Below are positions 19,157-31,794 of a stretch of 64,000 nucleotides of DNA, in pieces. The notes below the pieces were generated by a model. The model ran no database searches, was not told the DNA's origin, and worked only from the letters and a program-made list of their open reading frames with translations. The stretch comes from Corynebacterium hylobatis. GTDB taxonomy: Bacteria; Actinomycetota; Actinomycetes; Mycobacteriales; Mycobacteriaceae. The position numbers and the translations under genes were made by a program. Positions within the stretch are counted from its first letter, which is position 1, and every line of letters begins with the position of its first letter. The stretch is from positions 1 to 64,000 of the forward strand of contig NZ_RXHJ01000003.1 of NCBI RefSeq assembly GCF_003955685.1. The letters run 5' to 3'.

Positions 19157-19855
19157 CTAGCCCAGGTTGAAGGTGTGGGCATCGGAGGGGTTGTCCCCGA
19201 TGACGGCGTGCAGGAAGAAGGCGCCGGTGCCCACGTTCTGCCGGTTGCTGCACTGTCCGGGCTGGGAACCCAGCCGTGACCACACGGCCTGGAAGCGGCG
19301 TTCGTCGCCGGCGGGGAAGGTCTCCTCACCGGTGAGGATGGAGGGGAAGCAGTCGGTGTCGGCCCACACGCGCGCGTTGGACTCGAGGTCGTAGACCTCG
19401 AAGCGCAGCTCATCGTCGTCGAGGTTGATCTCGCAGTCGGCGTCGGTGGGGTTGGTCACCGTCATGTAGAAGGTGGGCTGGACGTCCTGCCCGTAGGAGG
19501 GCCGGTCGGAGGAGGCCGCGATCCGCAGGTCGGGCAGCTCGCAGGTGTCCTTGCCCTCGGCGCTGGGCTCCTCGCTTGCCGACGCCCGCGTGCTCTCGCT
19601 CTCCTCCGCCCCCTCTTCTTCCGAGGTGGTCTCCGAGGTCTCCGAGACCTCGGTCGTGTCGGTGGCGGCGGCCGCTGCAGCGGTCGTCTCCGTCGGGGAG
19701 GCCGGGGCGGGGTCGTCGGAGCCGCGGTTGGCGAAGGACACCAGGCCCCAGACCAGCAGCGCGACGAGGACCAGGATGATCGCGGCCGCGGCGACGCGAC
19801 GGCGGACGTAGATCTCTTCGGGGAGTCGGGGGCTGCTGTTGCTCACGCCCACCAC
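19157..19855 (-). CDS. membrane-anchored extracytoplasmic protein, unknown function
   Basis: A cytoplasmic stretch is followed by one transmembrane helix (about residues 20-43, IILVLVALLVWGLV), a Ser/Thr/Glu-rich linker (about 50-105), and a globular C-terminal domain with four to five cysteines (CELPDL, DADCEI, TDCFPS, GQCSN), probably disulfide-bonded outside the cell. The start is uncertain between GTG 19855 and GTG 19846. It resembles actinobacterial DUF4232-like or CARDB-like extracellular proteins in layout only. The product is probably anchored to the inner membrane with a wall-spanning linker. Confidence 0.8.
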   Translation of the reverse strand: MVGVSNSSPRLPEEIYVRRRVAAAAIILVLVALLVWGLVSFANRGSDDPAPASPTETTAAAAAATDTTEVSETSETTSEEEGAEESESTRASASEEPSAEGKDTCELPDLRIAASSDRPSYGQDVQPTFYMTVTNPTDADCEINLDDDELRFEVYDLESNARVWADTDCFPSILTGEETFPAGDERRFQAVWSRLGSQPGQCSNRQNVGTGAFFLHAVIGDNPSDAHTFNLG

Positions 19856-19911
19856 TCTAATTCCCGGGGTCCGCGGAAGGGGTACCGACGTCCCCCGCGT
19901 GTCCTGCCCGC

Positions 19912-20535
19912 CTACTGCACGCCGTCGGCGATGACGAGTTCGGTGGAGCCGTCGGAGAGCAGGTAACGCAGGCCGACGATGCCCGCCCGGCCGTCGGCGA
20001 TCCGCTTCTGCAGCGGCGCGAGCCGGTGTTTGATCTGCATGACCACCTCGATGACGTGCTGGCGTTCGAAACCCGGCAGGGTGTTCATGCCGCGGGCCCG
20101 GGCCTCAAGGATGGAGGGGGCGACCTTCTCGATGAGGATGCGCTCCAGCCCGTTGGGGATGTTCCCGCCGGACAGGGCCTCAGCGGTGGCGGCAACCGCA
20201 CCGCAGGATTCGTGCCCCATGACCACGACGAGTTCCACGCCGAGACTCTTGATGGCGTACTCGATCGAGGCGAGCACGGCGGGGTCGAGGATCTCCCCGG
20301 CGGTGCGGACCACGAACAGGTCGCCGAGGCCGACGTCGAAGATCAACTCGACGGGGACACGCGAATCGGAACAGGAGAGGACCACGGCGCGGGGGTTCTG
20401 GCCGCGGCGCAGCTCCGTCCGGCGGAGAATATCCTGGTTGGGACGTTCCTGCTGCTGGAGGACGAAGCGCTGGTTTCCGGCCTGCAGCGCTTCCCAGACG
20501 GCCTGGGGGTTGTTGGCGACATCTTTCATTGGCAT
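19912..20535 (-). CDS. bca: beta-carbonic anhydrase
   Basis: Interconverts CO2 and bicarbonate, supplying carboxylases. From ATG 20535 the protein has 207 residues with zinc ligands Cys55, His108 and Cys111 and the Asp57-Arg59 dyad in CSDSRVP. GHESCGAV is intact. Divergent from mutY, with both starts within 65 bp. The longer upstream frame is not family-like. Confidence 0.95.
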   Translation of the reverse strand: MPMKDVANNPQAVWEALQAGNQRFVLQQQERPNQDILRRTELRRGQNPRAVVLSCSDSRVPVELIFDVGLGDLFVVRTAGEILDPAVLASIEYAIKSLGVELVVVMGHESCGAVAATAEALSGGNIPNGLERILIEKVAPSILEARARGMNTLPGFERQHVIEVVMQIKHRLAPLQKRIADGRAGIVGLRYLLSDGSTELVIADGVQ

Positions 20536-20585
20536 GAGCGCAATTGTTCCAGACTCCGCCGCCCGGGTGCACGCATGACCTGTCC

Positions 20586-20591
20586 TAGACT
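20586..20591 (+). promoter_or_regulatory. -10 box of mutY (TAGACT), leaderless arrangement
   Basis: TAGACT ends 8 bp before the mutY ATG; no ribosome binding site is present. Confidence 0.6.
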
Positions 20592-20599
20592 GGTCGATC

Positions 20600-21466
20600 A
20601 TGTCTGTTTCTTCTGTGCTCGCCTGGTTTGACCGCAATGAACGCCCCCTCGCGTGGCGGGAACCGGACACCGGCGCATGGGGGATCCTGCTCAGCGAGGT
20701 GATGAGCCAGCAGACCCCCGTCGCCCGGGTGGAGCCGGTGTGGCGGGAGTGGATGGCCCGGTGGCCGGATCCGGCGGCCTTCGCGCAGGCCTCCCCCGCG
20801 GAGGTGCTGCGTGCCTGGGGCAAGCTGGGCTACCCGCGCCGGGTGCTGCGCCTGCTGGAGTGCGCGCAGCAGATCGTGGAGCTTCACGACGGCCACGTCC
20901 CCGACGACGTCGATCAGCTCCTCGCCCTGCCGGGCATCGGTGACTACACCGCCCGCGCCGTGGCGTGCTTCGCCTACGGGCAGAACGTACCGGTCGTGGA
21001 CACCAACGTGCGCCGGGTGCACCGCAGGGCGGTGGAGGGGTGCTATCTGGCGGGGGCGGCGTCGAAAAGCGAGCTGGCGGCGGTCGCTGCCTGGCTGCCG
21101 CAGGATGGGCGGGGACCGCGCTTTTCTGCGGCGCTGATGGAGCTCGGTGCGCTGGTGTGCACCGCCGGTAATCCGGAGTGTGGGGTGTGCCCGCTGCGCA
21201 GCCGCTGCGCGTGGGTCGCGGCCGGCAGTCCGCCGCCCAGCGCGGAGGAACTGGCGAAGAAGAAGGTGCAGAAGTTCATCGGCACCGACCGGCAGGTCCG
21301 CGGGAAGATCATGGACGTGCTGCGCGGGGCGGACACGGCGGTGCCGCAGTCCGCGATCGACGTCGTCTGGCCCGATGCGGCGCAACGCTCACGCGCCCTG
21401 TACTCCCTGCTTGAGGACGGCCTGGCGGAACAGGACGAGCGCGGCTACTTCCACCTGCCGCGGTAG
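20600..21466 (+). CDS. mutY: A/G-specific adenine glycosylase MutY
   Basis: Removes adenine mispaired with 8-oxoguanine. The 288 residues show the catalytic Glu33 in LSEVMSQQT, the helix-hairpin-helix LPGIGDYTARAV, Asp134 in VDTNVRRVH, and the [4Fe-4S] cysteines 187, 194, 197 and 203. The C-terminal MutT-like 8-oxoG recognition domain is shortened to a small winged-helix-like segment, as in other Corynebacterium. Its 3' end overlaps the minus-strand DUF4236 gene by 22 bp. Confidence 0.95.
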   Translation: MSVSSVLAWFDRNERPLAWREPDTGAWGILLSEVMSQQTPVARVEPVWREWMARWPDPAAFAQASPAEVLRAWGKLGYPRRVLRLLECAQQIVELHDGHVPDDVDQLLALPGIGDYTARAVACFAYGQNVPVVDTNVRRVHRRAVEGCYLAGAASKSELAAVAAWLPQDGRGPRFSAALMELGALVCTAGNPECGVCPLRSRCAWVAAGSPPPSAEELAKKKVQKFIGTDRQVRGKIMDVLRGADTAVPQSAIDVVWPDAAQRSRALYSLLEDGLAEQDERGYFHLPR

Positions 21467-21615
21467 TTCAGCCCACCGGGCAGCCTCACCCAGATCCCGC
21501 CGCGGCTGTTGACGGTCACCGGCCCGATCCGGGTGGAGGCGGAGGCGCCGGAGCCCGAGAGATTCAGCCAGCTGTTCTTCCCCAGCTTCTTTTTCCTGCG
21601 GAAGGTGATGCCCAC
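21445..21615 (-). CDS. DUF4236 mini-protein
   Basis: The pattern ITFRRKKKLG, then WLNLSGSGASAST, then VTVNSRGGIWVRLPGGLNYRG, is the DUF4236 signature, a small basic beta-rich domain of unknown role. GTG 21615 aligns with the usual family start and gives 56 residues; a GAGGAG lies 11 nt upstream, and GTG 21624 is an alternative. It lies between convergent mutY and the clpC terminator. Confidence 0.7.
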   Translation of the reverse strand: MGITFRRKKKLGKNSWLNLSGSGASASTRIGPVTVNSRGGIWVRLPGGLNYRGRWK

Positions 21616-21688
21616 GATGTCCACGCTCCTCGACTGTTCACGGCCCGGTACCTTGCCCTCGATTAGAGGATATCTCTGCACGCAGAAA

Positions 21689-21741
21689 AGAGCCCGCCCT
21701 CCCTTGCTCCCGGGGTCGCGGGGAAAGGGAGGGCGGGCTCT
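21689..21741 (-). terminator. intrinsic terminator of clpC
   Basis: A perfect 17-bp stem (21689-21705 with 21725-21741) around a 19-nt loop is followed on the minus strand by TTTT, 25 bp after the clpC stop. Confidence 0.9.
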
Positions 21742-21765
21742 ACGGTGCCCTGTCGGCGGGTGAAC

Positions 21766-24480
<2,715 letters not shown>

Positions 24481-24601
24481 GTCGTTACCCCTAACCTTTG
24501 TGCCTAACTTGTCATCCACTCTAACGCGCGGGCGGGCCAAACTATTTGCACTCGAATTCCTCAAGTGCCAACTTATGCATATACCCGCTGGTCAAAGGCG
24601 T

Positions 24602-24619
24602 GTACGCCTTTAGCGAACA
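24602..24619 (-). promoter_or_regulatory. ClgR-type operator upstream of clpC
   Basis: On the minus strand the 18 bases TGTTCGCTAAAGGCGTAC fit the corynebacterial ClgR consensus as I recall it (CGC-Y-N-A-N-R-GCG with flanking A/T). ClgR activates clpC and clpP1P2 in C. glutamicum, so this supports ClgR control here. Confidence 0.75.
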
Positions 24620-24641
24620 GGCCGGAAACCACCCAGGCTGA

Positions 24642-26114
<1,473 letters not shown>

Positions 26115-26124
26115 TCAGGCCGGA

Positions 26125-27588
26125 TCAGGCGGCCTGGCCCTCCTCCTGCTGCTCCTCGGCGACCTTGGTCACGAAGGGGCTGGCCACCAGGACCAGGACG
26201 GCGAAGATGCCGGCGAGGAGGAAGGAGGTGTGGGCACCGTCGGCGGTGGCCTGCGACACGCCCGCACCGCGGTCCAGGGAGGCCTGCGTACCGGCGGTCA
26301 GCGCGGCGATGAGCACCGCGGTGCCCGCCGCACCCGCCAGCTGCTGCAGGGTGTTGAGGATCGCCGAGCCATGGCCGTAGAGCCGGGAGGGCAGGGAGCC
26401 CAGAGCAGTGGTCATCAGCGGGGTCATCATCAGCGCCAGCGCCGCGGAGAAGACCAGGTGCATGGAGATGACCAGGGTGATGGAGGAGGACTCGTCGAGA
26501 AGCGTCATCCACCACGTGGCGGCGGTGAGCAGGACCGCGCCCGGGATGAGCAGCGGACGGGGGCCGACCGAATCGTAGAGCCGGCCGATGAAGGGGGCGA
26601 CCAGGCCGGAGAGGAGTCCACCGGGCATGACCAGCAGGCCGGTGACCAGCGGTGAGACGCCCAGGGAGTTCTGCAGGTAGATCGGCAGGACCATGACCAC
26701 GCCCAGGAGGGTGCCCATCACCAGCAGCGCGGTGACCACGGAGACGGTGTAGTTGCGGATGGTGAAGGGGCGCAGGTCCAGCAGCGGGGCCTCAAGGCGC
26801 AGCTGGCGCCACACGAACAACGCCAGCGCGAACACGCCGACCACGGCGAGGATGACCGCCGTGCGGGGCTGGGACGCCAGGGAGCTCAGGGCGTAGACGA
26901 GGCCGCCGAAGGCGAGGGTGGCCAGGACAACGGAGAGCGGGTCGAAGGGCGCGCGGGAGGTCTCGCCGATGTTGCGTATGAACACCGCACCCACGATCAG
27001 CGCGATGACCACCAGCGGCACGACGAGCCAGAACAGCCAGTGCCAGGTGAGGCGGTTGAGGATGAAACCGGAGACCGTCGGGCCCAGCGCCGGGGCGACG
27101 GACATGACGATGGAGATCACGCCCATCACCGAACCGCGGCGGTTGGCGGGCACCACGGTCAGCGCCACCGTCATCAGCAGCGGCATGATCAGCGCGGTAC
27201 CGGTGGCCTGGATGATGCGGCCGGTCAGCAGCACGGCGAAGGTCGGGGCCGCGGCAGCCACGATGGTGCCGATGAGGAAGCTGACGATCGCGGCCAGGAA
27301 GACCTGGCGGGTGGTGAAGCGCTGCATCACCCAGCCGGTGGCCGGGATGACCACGGCCATGGTGAGCATGTAGCCGGTGGTCAGCCACTGCGCGGTGGTG
27401 GCCGGGACGTCGAAGTCCGTCATGATCGCCGGCAGGGCGACCGACAGGATCGTCTCGTTGAGGAACATCACCAGCGCTGAGCCGACCAGCACGGTGAGGA
27501 TGATCTTCACCTCGGCGGGCAGGCCCGGCGCGGGGTGCTGCGCCGGGTTCTCCGAGGTGCTCGGCGCAGGGTTGTGGGTGGTACTCAC
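26125..27588 (-). CDS. MFS drug exporter, DHA2 (14-helix) type
   Basis: An EmrB/QacA-like proton antiporter of 487 residues from GTG 27588 (GGAAGG about 9 nt upstream). An N-terminal Pro/Ser-rich tail precedes 14 hydrophobic helices. Motif A-like (VMQRFTTRQVFLA) and motif C-like (GPTVSGF) segments are visible. The C-terminus is EEQQEEGQAA-rich. No adjacent TetR or MarR regulator is present. Convergent with guaB1 (10-bp gap). The substrate is unknown. Confidence 0.88.
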   Translation of the reverse strand: MSTTHNPAPSTSENPAQHPAPGLPAEVKIILTVLVGSALVMFLNETILSVALPAIMTDFDVPATTAQWLTTGYMLTMAVVIPATGWVMQRFTTRQVFLAAIVSFLIGTIVAAAAPTFAVLLTGRIIQATGTALIMPLLMTVALTVVPANRRGSVMGVISIVMSVAPALGPTVSGFILNRLTWHWLFWLVVPLVVIALIVGAVFIRNIGETSRAPFDPLSVVLATLAFGGLVYALSSLASQPRTAVILAVVGVFALALFVWRQLRLEAPLLDLRPFTIRNYTVSVVTALLVMGTLLGVVMVLPIYLQNSLGVSPLVTGLLVMPGGLLSGLVAPFIGRLYDSVGPRPLLIPGAVLLTAATWWMTLLDESSSITLVISMHLVFSAALALMMTPLMTTALGSLPSRLYGHGSAILNTLQQLAGAAGTAVLIAALTAGTQASLDRGAGVSQATADGAHTSFLLAGIFAVLVLVASPFVTKVAEEQQEEGQAA

Positions 27589-27672
27589 TGGGGGAAGCCT
27601 TCCGGAACGTCCTTGAGGAAAGACGTTCACTGTAGCCCTCAGAAGCGTCTCAGGCCACCCGGCCCCCGGGGA

Positions 27673-27798
27673 TCACTCGTCGATGGGGGAATCCTGCAGG
27701 TTGTCGGGGTATTTGCGCAGGCGGATGATGCTCCAGGCCAGCCCTCCCCAGAGGACGCCGGCGGAAAGGACGAACACGGTGATGGCGATGGGGGTCAT
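27673..27798 (-). CDS. metS: MetS-like small transporter subunit (41 residues)
   Basis: This very short gene has one transmembrane helix (about residues 4-26, ITVFVLSAGVLWGGLAWSII), a basic RLRKY patch and an acidic tail ending SPIDE. It starts 3 bp after the metP-like stop. The layout matches the methionine/alanine importer small subunit MetS, which is required for MetP activity in C. glutamicum. The product is expected in the membrane bound to the larger transporter. Confidence 0.85.
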   Translation of the reverse strand: MTPIAITVFVLSAGVLWGGLAWSIIRLRKYPDNLQDSPIDE

Positions 27799-27801
27799 GG
27801 T

Positions 27802-29376
27802 CTAGTCTCCCTTGGCGTGGTGGTAGCTCGTGTCGGTGAGGTCGAACTGGGTCTCCGGGTCGTAGTCCTCGGCGAAGGGACGGCGGTAGCGGGAGAAGCT
27901 CAGCAGCAGCGAGGCCGCCGCGACCACCCCCAGCATGGCCCAGCCGGCGACCATGATGAACCAGGTCGGGTAACCGCCGTAGCCGTCGACGATGTAGCTC
28001 CAGGTACCGGTGACGAAGATGACAATGAGGATGGCCGGGGTGACCACCTTGATCATCAGGCTCCACAGGCGGCCGACGTGCAGGGAGCTGACCGCGTTGA
28101 GGTGGGCGGCCAGCGTCGGCAGGATCTTCGTACCCCAGCCGAGGGCGAGGATCATCGCGATGGCGGAGGCCACCACGCCGACATTGTTGATGAATGCGTC
28201 GACGACGTCGAGGATGCTCAGGCCCGCGGAGGTGGAGTAGAGCACCAGGGACAGCGCGCCGGTGATCAGGCCGGAGAAGATGGCGCTGCGGGCGGTGGAC
28301 CAGCCGGTTTTGTCGGCCACGGAACCGATGACCACCTGCATCAACGAGAGCAGGGAGGTGAAGCCGGCGAAGACCAGGCTGAGGAAGAACAGCACACCGA
28401 CGATCTGGCCGCCCGGCATCTCCGAGAGCAGCGTCGGGAAAGTGATGAAGGCCAGGCCCACGCCGGTGATGCCCTCCAGCTCCGCGACGGTGGTTGCCTG
28501 GCGGTTGGCCAAAAAGCCCAGGGCGGCGAAGACGCCGACGCCGGCGAGCAGCTCGAAGCTGGTGTTGGAGAAGGCCACCACCACGCCGGAACCGGTCAGG
28601 TCACTGCGCTTCTTCAGGTAGGAGGAGTAGGTGAGCATGATGCCGAAGGCGATGGAGAAGGAGAAGAAGATGTGGCCGTAGGCCGCGATCCACACCGTCG
28701 GATCCGCCAGCGCCTCCCAGCTCGGGGTGAAGAAGGTGTTCAGGCCGTCCGCCGCGCCCGGCAGGGTCACGCCGTAGATCACGATGAGGAGGAAGAGGAC
28801 CACCAGGGCGGGCAGGGTGATCCGGTTCGCCAGCTGCAGGCCCTTGCGCAGGCCGAGGGCCGCGAAGATGATGATGCCCGCCCAGATGACCGCCAGGCAG
28901 ATGAAGATGGCAGGCACGACGGTGGGGGTCACGCCCGGGTCGGTCGCCTTGAGGAAGTCCACCGCAAAGAAGGTGGCGGCATCATCGCCCCAGGACTGGC
29001 GCAGCGAGAACCAGACGTAGCACAGCGCCCAGGCCAGGATCGCGGCGTAGTAGGAGGAGATGATGAAGCAGATGATCGCCTGCCACCAGCCCAGCGGCTC
29101 CAGCTTCTTAGTGATGCGTCGCAACGCCAGCGGCGGTGCCGCACGGAAGCGGTGGCCGACCGCGAAGTCGAGGAACAGGATCGGCAGTCCGGCGGTGAAC
29201 AGGGCGATGAGGTAGGGGATGAGGAAGGCCCCGCCGCCGTTCTCGTAGGCCACACCGGGGAAACGCCAGATGTTACCCAGGCCGATCGCGGAACTGATGG
29301 CCGCGATGATGAACGCCGGTCGGCTGCTCCAGCTCTCCCGGGTCTTCGGCCGGGCGGATTGGGTCTGACTTGTCAT
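27802..29376 (-). CDS. metP: sodium-dependent NSS-family transporter, MetP-like
   Basis: A neurotransmitter:sodium symporter family protein, 524 residues with about 12 helices. The N-terminal AAISSAIGLGNIWRFPGVAY is the sodium-binding helix 1 signature and ENGGGAFLIPY continues it. The paired small subunit downstream identifies it as a MetPS-type amino acid importer (methionine or alanine/branched amino acids). A GAGGAG precedes the ATG. Divergent from the 666-residue unknown. Confidence 0.85.
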   Translation of the reverse strand: MTSQTQSARPKTRESWSSRPAFIIAAISSAIGLGNIWRFPGVAYENGGGAFLIPYLIALFTAGLPILFLDFAVGHRFRAAPPLALRRITKKLEPLGWWQAIICFIISSYYAAILAWALCYVWFSLRQSWGDDAATFFAVDFLKATDPGVTPTVVPAIFICLAVIWAGIIIFAALGLRKGLQLANRITLPALVVLFLLIVIYGVTLPGAADGLNTFFTPSWEALADPTVWIAAYGHIFFSFSIAFGIMLTYSSYLKKRSDLTGSGVVVAFSNTSFELLAGVGVFAALGFLANRQATTVAELEGITGVGLAFITFPTLLSEMPGGQIVGVLFFLSLVFAGFTSLLSLMQVVIGSVADKTGWSTARSAIFSGLITGALSLVLYSTSAGLSILDVVDAFINNVGVVASAIAMILALGWGTKILPTLAAHLNAVSSLHVGRLWSLMIKVVTPAILIVIFVTGTWSYIVDGYGGYPTWFIMVAGWAMLGVVAAASLLLSFSRYRRPFAEDYDPETQFDLTDTSYHHAKGD

Positions 29377-29569
29377 TGCCCGTGGGTCTCCTCACGCCGG
29401 TGAACGGCTGTCTACTGGCTGCCGACGCTCCGGTTCGTGGCGCCCGCTCGGTTGCGGGACGCTTCAGCCATGGAGGTAGCTTAAATCACCTTGTCCTCAG
29501 CTTGTCAGTCCGGTGGTGCCTGTCCGGCGGTCTGAACAGTGTTCGGGGGCGGGATGCAGGCCACTGACC

Positions 29570-29575
29570 TACCCT
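29570..29575 (+). promoter_or_regulatory. -10 box (TACCCT), leaderless arrangement
   Basis: TACCCT ends 6 bp before ATG 29582 of the large unknown gene; no ribosome binding site is present. Confidence 0.5.
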
Positions 29576-29581
29576 GAGCCA

Positions 29582-31582
29582 ATGGAGTCCGTACCCGAAC
29601 TACTGTCCCTCATCCGCCAGGGCGCCGGGACGCCCGTGTCCCTGACGCTGTCGGTGCCCCACGCAGAGGAACTCACCGGCCGCTACGGCTGGGTGATGGA
29701 ACCGAAGCTCTTCGCGCTTATCGACGCCGCCGGCCTCACCGTCCACCGCTCCCCTGCAGGTGTGCACGTGCTGCGGGGTGGGGCGGATGTCCTCCGTGGG
29801 GTGGGACAGGACCGGTGGCTCTTCGAGGGCCGGGAGGTCCCCGCCCACGCGCAGGTAGGCGACCTGGCGGTGTTCAGTCCGACCGGTTGTTTCCTCGACC
29901 AGGAGCGGCTCATCCGGGAGATGAACCTCATTGATGCGCAACCCGACCGGATCACTTCCGGTGAGATCGCGGGACGGGAGACCTGGGTCGTGCCCAGTGC
30001 AGCCCACAGCCGCTTCGTCGAGGAGGATCACCCCCGGTTGATCGAGCTCGACCGGGAGTACGGGACGCTGTTGGCGGTGGAGACCGCCCGGGAACGGGTG
30101 GAGGTCACCACCGTCTCCTTTCCCACCGGATTTTCCGGTTCCCGGTGGGACGGGCCGATCACCGACTGGCGGGCAGAGTGGGAGGGGCAGCGCTCCGCCC
30201 TGGAGGAACCGGTCCAGTTCCCGCCCGCGGAGGAGGTCCCGGGGCTGCTGGCGCAGTTGCCCGCCCACCCCACTGACCCGCGCAGGCTCCGGATATACAT
30301 CGGCGACGGATCCCTCGAGGGCGCCTACCCGCGGTACCGGGTGGGTCGGTCCGAACGCCTGCCCCTGGCTTTCCGGCTCAGCTCCCCTCCCCTGCCGGAG
30401 TTGCGGAGCACCCGCCGGGGCTGGGTACGACACGTCGGGGAACCAACGTCCGACCCACAGTGGCCCGTGATCTTCAGCGGTGACGGCTGGTCGAGCTACG
30501 CGAACCTGTCTGTGCCGGTCCAGCAGGAAGCGGAGCTGGAGGGGTGGTTCGACTATTCCGCCTGGGATCCGGAATCGGTCTGGAATGACGTCAAGGTGGA
30601 ACGCATCTACGTATCCCTGGGCACATATTCCGATCCACAGCGGGTGTGGCAGGAAGTCGAGGACACCGCCGATGCCTACGGCAGTGACGACATCGGGGTG
30701 CGGGATGTGATTCTCGACGTCACCCTCGACGGGGCGGTGCCCCCACCACTGACGCCCGAACTGTTCCGTCCCGGCGCGAAGCATGTCGAGGGGTCCCACC
30801 TGTGGATCAGGGACTGGGCCGGCCCGGTGCTGCGCTGCTGGGACCTGCGCACCGGCCGCTACCTCGGACAGAGCCTGGTGCCGGTCTCACTCCGGGACGC
30901 CCATTTCCTGCAGTTCGGGGAGGGGGTCATTCAGGGTGCGCAGCGTGCCTGGCGCCTGTCCCCCGGTTCCACCGTGACGGCCGAGGTCGCGGACTGGATT
31001 CCCCCGGACGAGGAGGCGGAGGTGGCGGCCGCCCCGCTCGTCCCCGAGCCGTGGGAGATCGACCATCATTTGTCGGAGGGTCTGTATTCGCTGGTCATGC
31101 TGACAGAGGAGGGTTCCCGTACCGCGCTGGGCCGGCGGGGTGGGGGCGGGGAGATGGAGATCTGCCCCATCGACACCGGCGGTTTCACCATCAGCCGGGC
31201 CACCCGCGTCGGGGAGCGGTATTTCGTCGACTGCTGGCAGCTCCACCTGGTCATCGGCCCCGATTTCCGGGTCGAGTCCGTGGAGCACAGCACGATGGAT
31301 CACATCCCCTGGCGGTGGTCCGCCGAACAGGGGATCGCCGTGCAGAGCGCGGGGCCGGAGCTGAGTTTCATAGGCCAGGACACCGGCCGGGAGATCACCC
31401 GGTGGGCTGTGCCTGAAGGGCATTTTGTGGACGTCCGGATCGACTCCCCCACCCGTTTCGTGGTGCTCATCCACCCGGAGGGGGCCGAACGCTGGGAGCG
31501 GCCGGCACCCACCGGGGTGGCCGAATTCGACGGGGAGAGCTGGGCAACTGTCGAGCTGGAGGAGGCCCCGCGGGAGATCTGA
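29582..31582 (+). CDS. large unrecognised protein (666 residues)
   Basis: I do not recognise a family. The protein is soluble, acidic, Trp-rich, with no signal peptide or membrane helix. The C-terminal half contains spaced beta-type segments such as VLRCWDLRTGRYLG and FISRATRVGERYF-like strands (31180-31260 region), reminiscent of beta-propeller blades. The N-terminal 200 residues look like a different alpha/beta domain. The gene stands alone between metP and an MFS gene, with its own promoter and a terminator hairpin 18 bp after the stop. One exact copy of the 13-bp motif lies at 29716-29728 inside it. Function unknown. Confidence 0.75.
   Translation: MESVPELLSLIRQGAGTPVSLTLSVPHAEELTGRYGWVMEPKLFALIDAAGLTVHRSPAGVHVLRGGADVLRGVGQDRWLFEGREVPAHAQVGDLAVFSPTGCFLDQERLIREMNLIDAQPDRITSGEIAGRETWVVPSAAHSRFVEEDHPRLIELDREYGTLLAVETARERVEVTTVSFPTGFSGSRWDGPITDWRAEWEGQRSALEEPVQFPPAEEVPGLLAQLPAHPTDPRRLRIYIGDGSLEGAYPRYRVGRSERLPLAFRLSSPPLPELRSTRRGWVRHVGEPTSDPQWPVIFSGDGWSSYANLSVPVQQEAELEGWFDYSAWDPESVWNDVKVERIYVSLGTYSDPQRVWQEVEDTADAYGSDDIGVRDVILDVTLDGAVPPPLTPELFRPGAKHVEGSHLWIRDWAGPVLRCWDLRTGRYLGQSLVPVSLRDAHFLQFGEGVIQGAQRAWRLSPGSTVTAEVADWIPPDEEAEVAAAPLVPEPWEIDHHLSEGLYSLVMLTEEGSRTALGRRGGGGEMEICPIDTGGFTISRATRVGERYFVDCWQLHLVIGPDFRVESVEHSTMDHIPWRWSAEQGIAVQSAGPELSFIGQDTGREITRWAVPEGHFVDVRIDSPTRFVVLIHPEGAERWERPAPTGVAEFDGESWATVELEEAPREI
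29716..29728 (+). repeat. exact copy of the 13-bp window motif
   Basis: GCTTATCGACGCC inside the 666-residue gene, read as Leu-Ile-Asp-Ala with the rare Leu codon CTT. Confidence 0.75.
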
Positions 31583-31600
31583 TCACCATCCCGGAAAACC

Positions 31601-31636
31601 GCCCGGCCCTGGTTCCACGTGGAACCAGGGCCGGGC
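31601..31636 (+). terminator. perfect palindrome / terminator after the large unknown gene
   Basis: Two 18-bp arms (31601-31618 and 31619-31636) form a perfect palindrome with the centre TTCCACGTGGAA, 18 bp after the stop. A short TATTT follows. The centre resembles a degenerate parS core but the position and arms favour a terminator. Confidence 0.75.
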
Positions 31637-31643
31637 GCAGTAT

Positions 31644-31673
31644 TTGACACCTCAACAAGTCAGGTGCCATTAT
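31644..31673 (+). promoter_or_regulatory. promoter of the MFS-CBS gene (-35 TTGACA, -10 CATTAT)
   Basis: TTGACA (31644-31649) and CATTAT (31668-31673) are 18 bp apart, a near-consensus SigA promoter. The 7-bp inverted repeat CTCAACA / TGTTGAG (31651-31657, 31673-31679) overlaps the spacer and -10, giving a candidate operator. Transcription would start near 31680, leaving a leader of about 115 nt. Confidence 0.75.
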
Positions 31674-31692
31674 GTTGAGCTCCGTGGCCCGA

Positions 31693-31746
31693 ATGGGCCG
31701 CGAATCGATGACACGACACGTAGGGGCTCTCTCCAGGACCTTCTGA
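31693..31746 (+). CDS. candidate 17-residue leader peptide
   Basis: An ATG-initiated frame of 17 codons (MGRESMTRHVGALSRTF) ends with a TGA inside the left arm of the helix that masks the ribosome binding site of the next gene. A hairpin (GTGGCCC / GGGCCGC, 31684-31701) covers its start. No clear Shine-Dalgarno is visible, so translation is unproven. Confidence 0.45.
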   Translation: MGRESMTRHVGALSRTF

Positions 31747-31790
31747 CACGGCACGATCGATCACTTCCCGCCAGCCGAAATGTCAGAAGG
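31739..31790 (+). promoter_or_regulatory. Shine-Dalgarno-masking helix upstream of MFS-CBS (candidate attenuator)
   Basis: CCTTCTGACA (31739-31748) is perfectly complementary to TGTCAGAAGG (31781-31790), which contains the AGAAGG ribosome binding site of the exporter at 31795. The leader stop codon lies in the first arm, the classical layout of translational attenuators of erm and cat genes. Confidence 0.6.
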
Positions 31791-31794
31791 ACCC

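Noticed and set aside
31611..31626. parS site
   Set aside because: The centre GGTTCCACGTGGAACC has four differences from the parS consensus, and the arms extend as a terminator-like hairpin right after a stop codon. Kept only as a low-interest finding.
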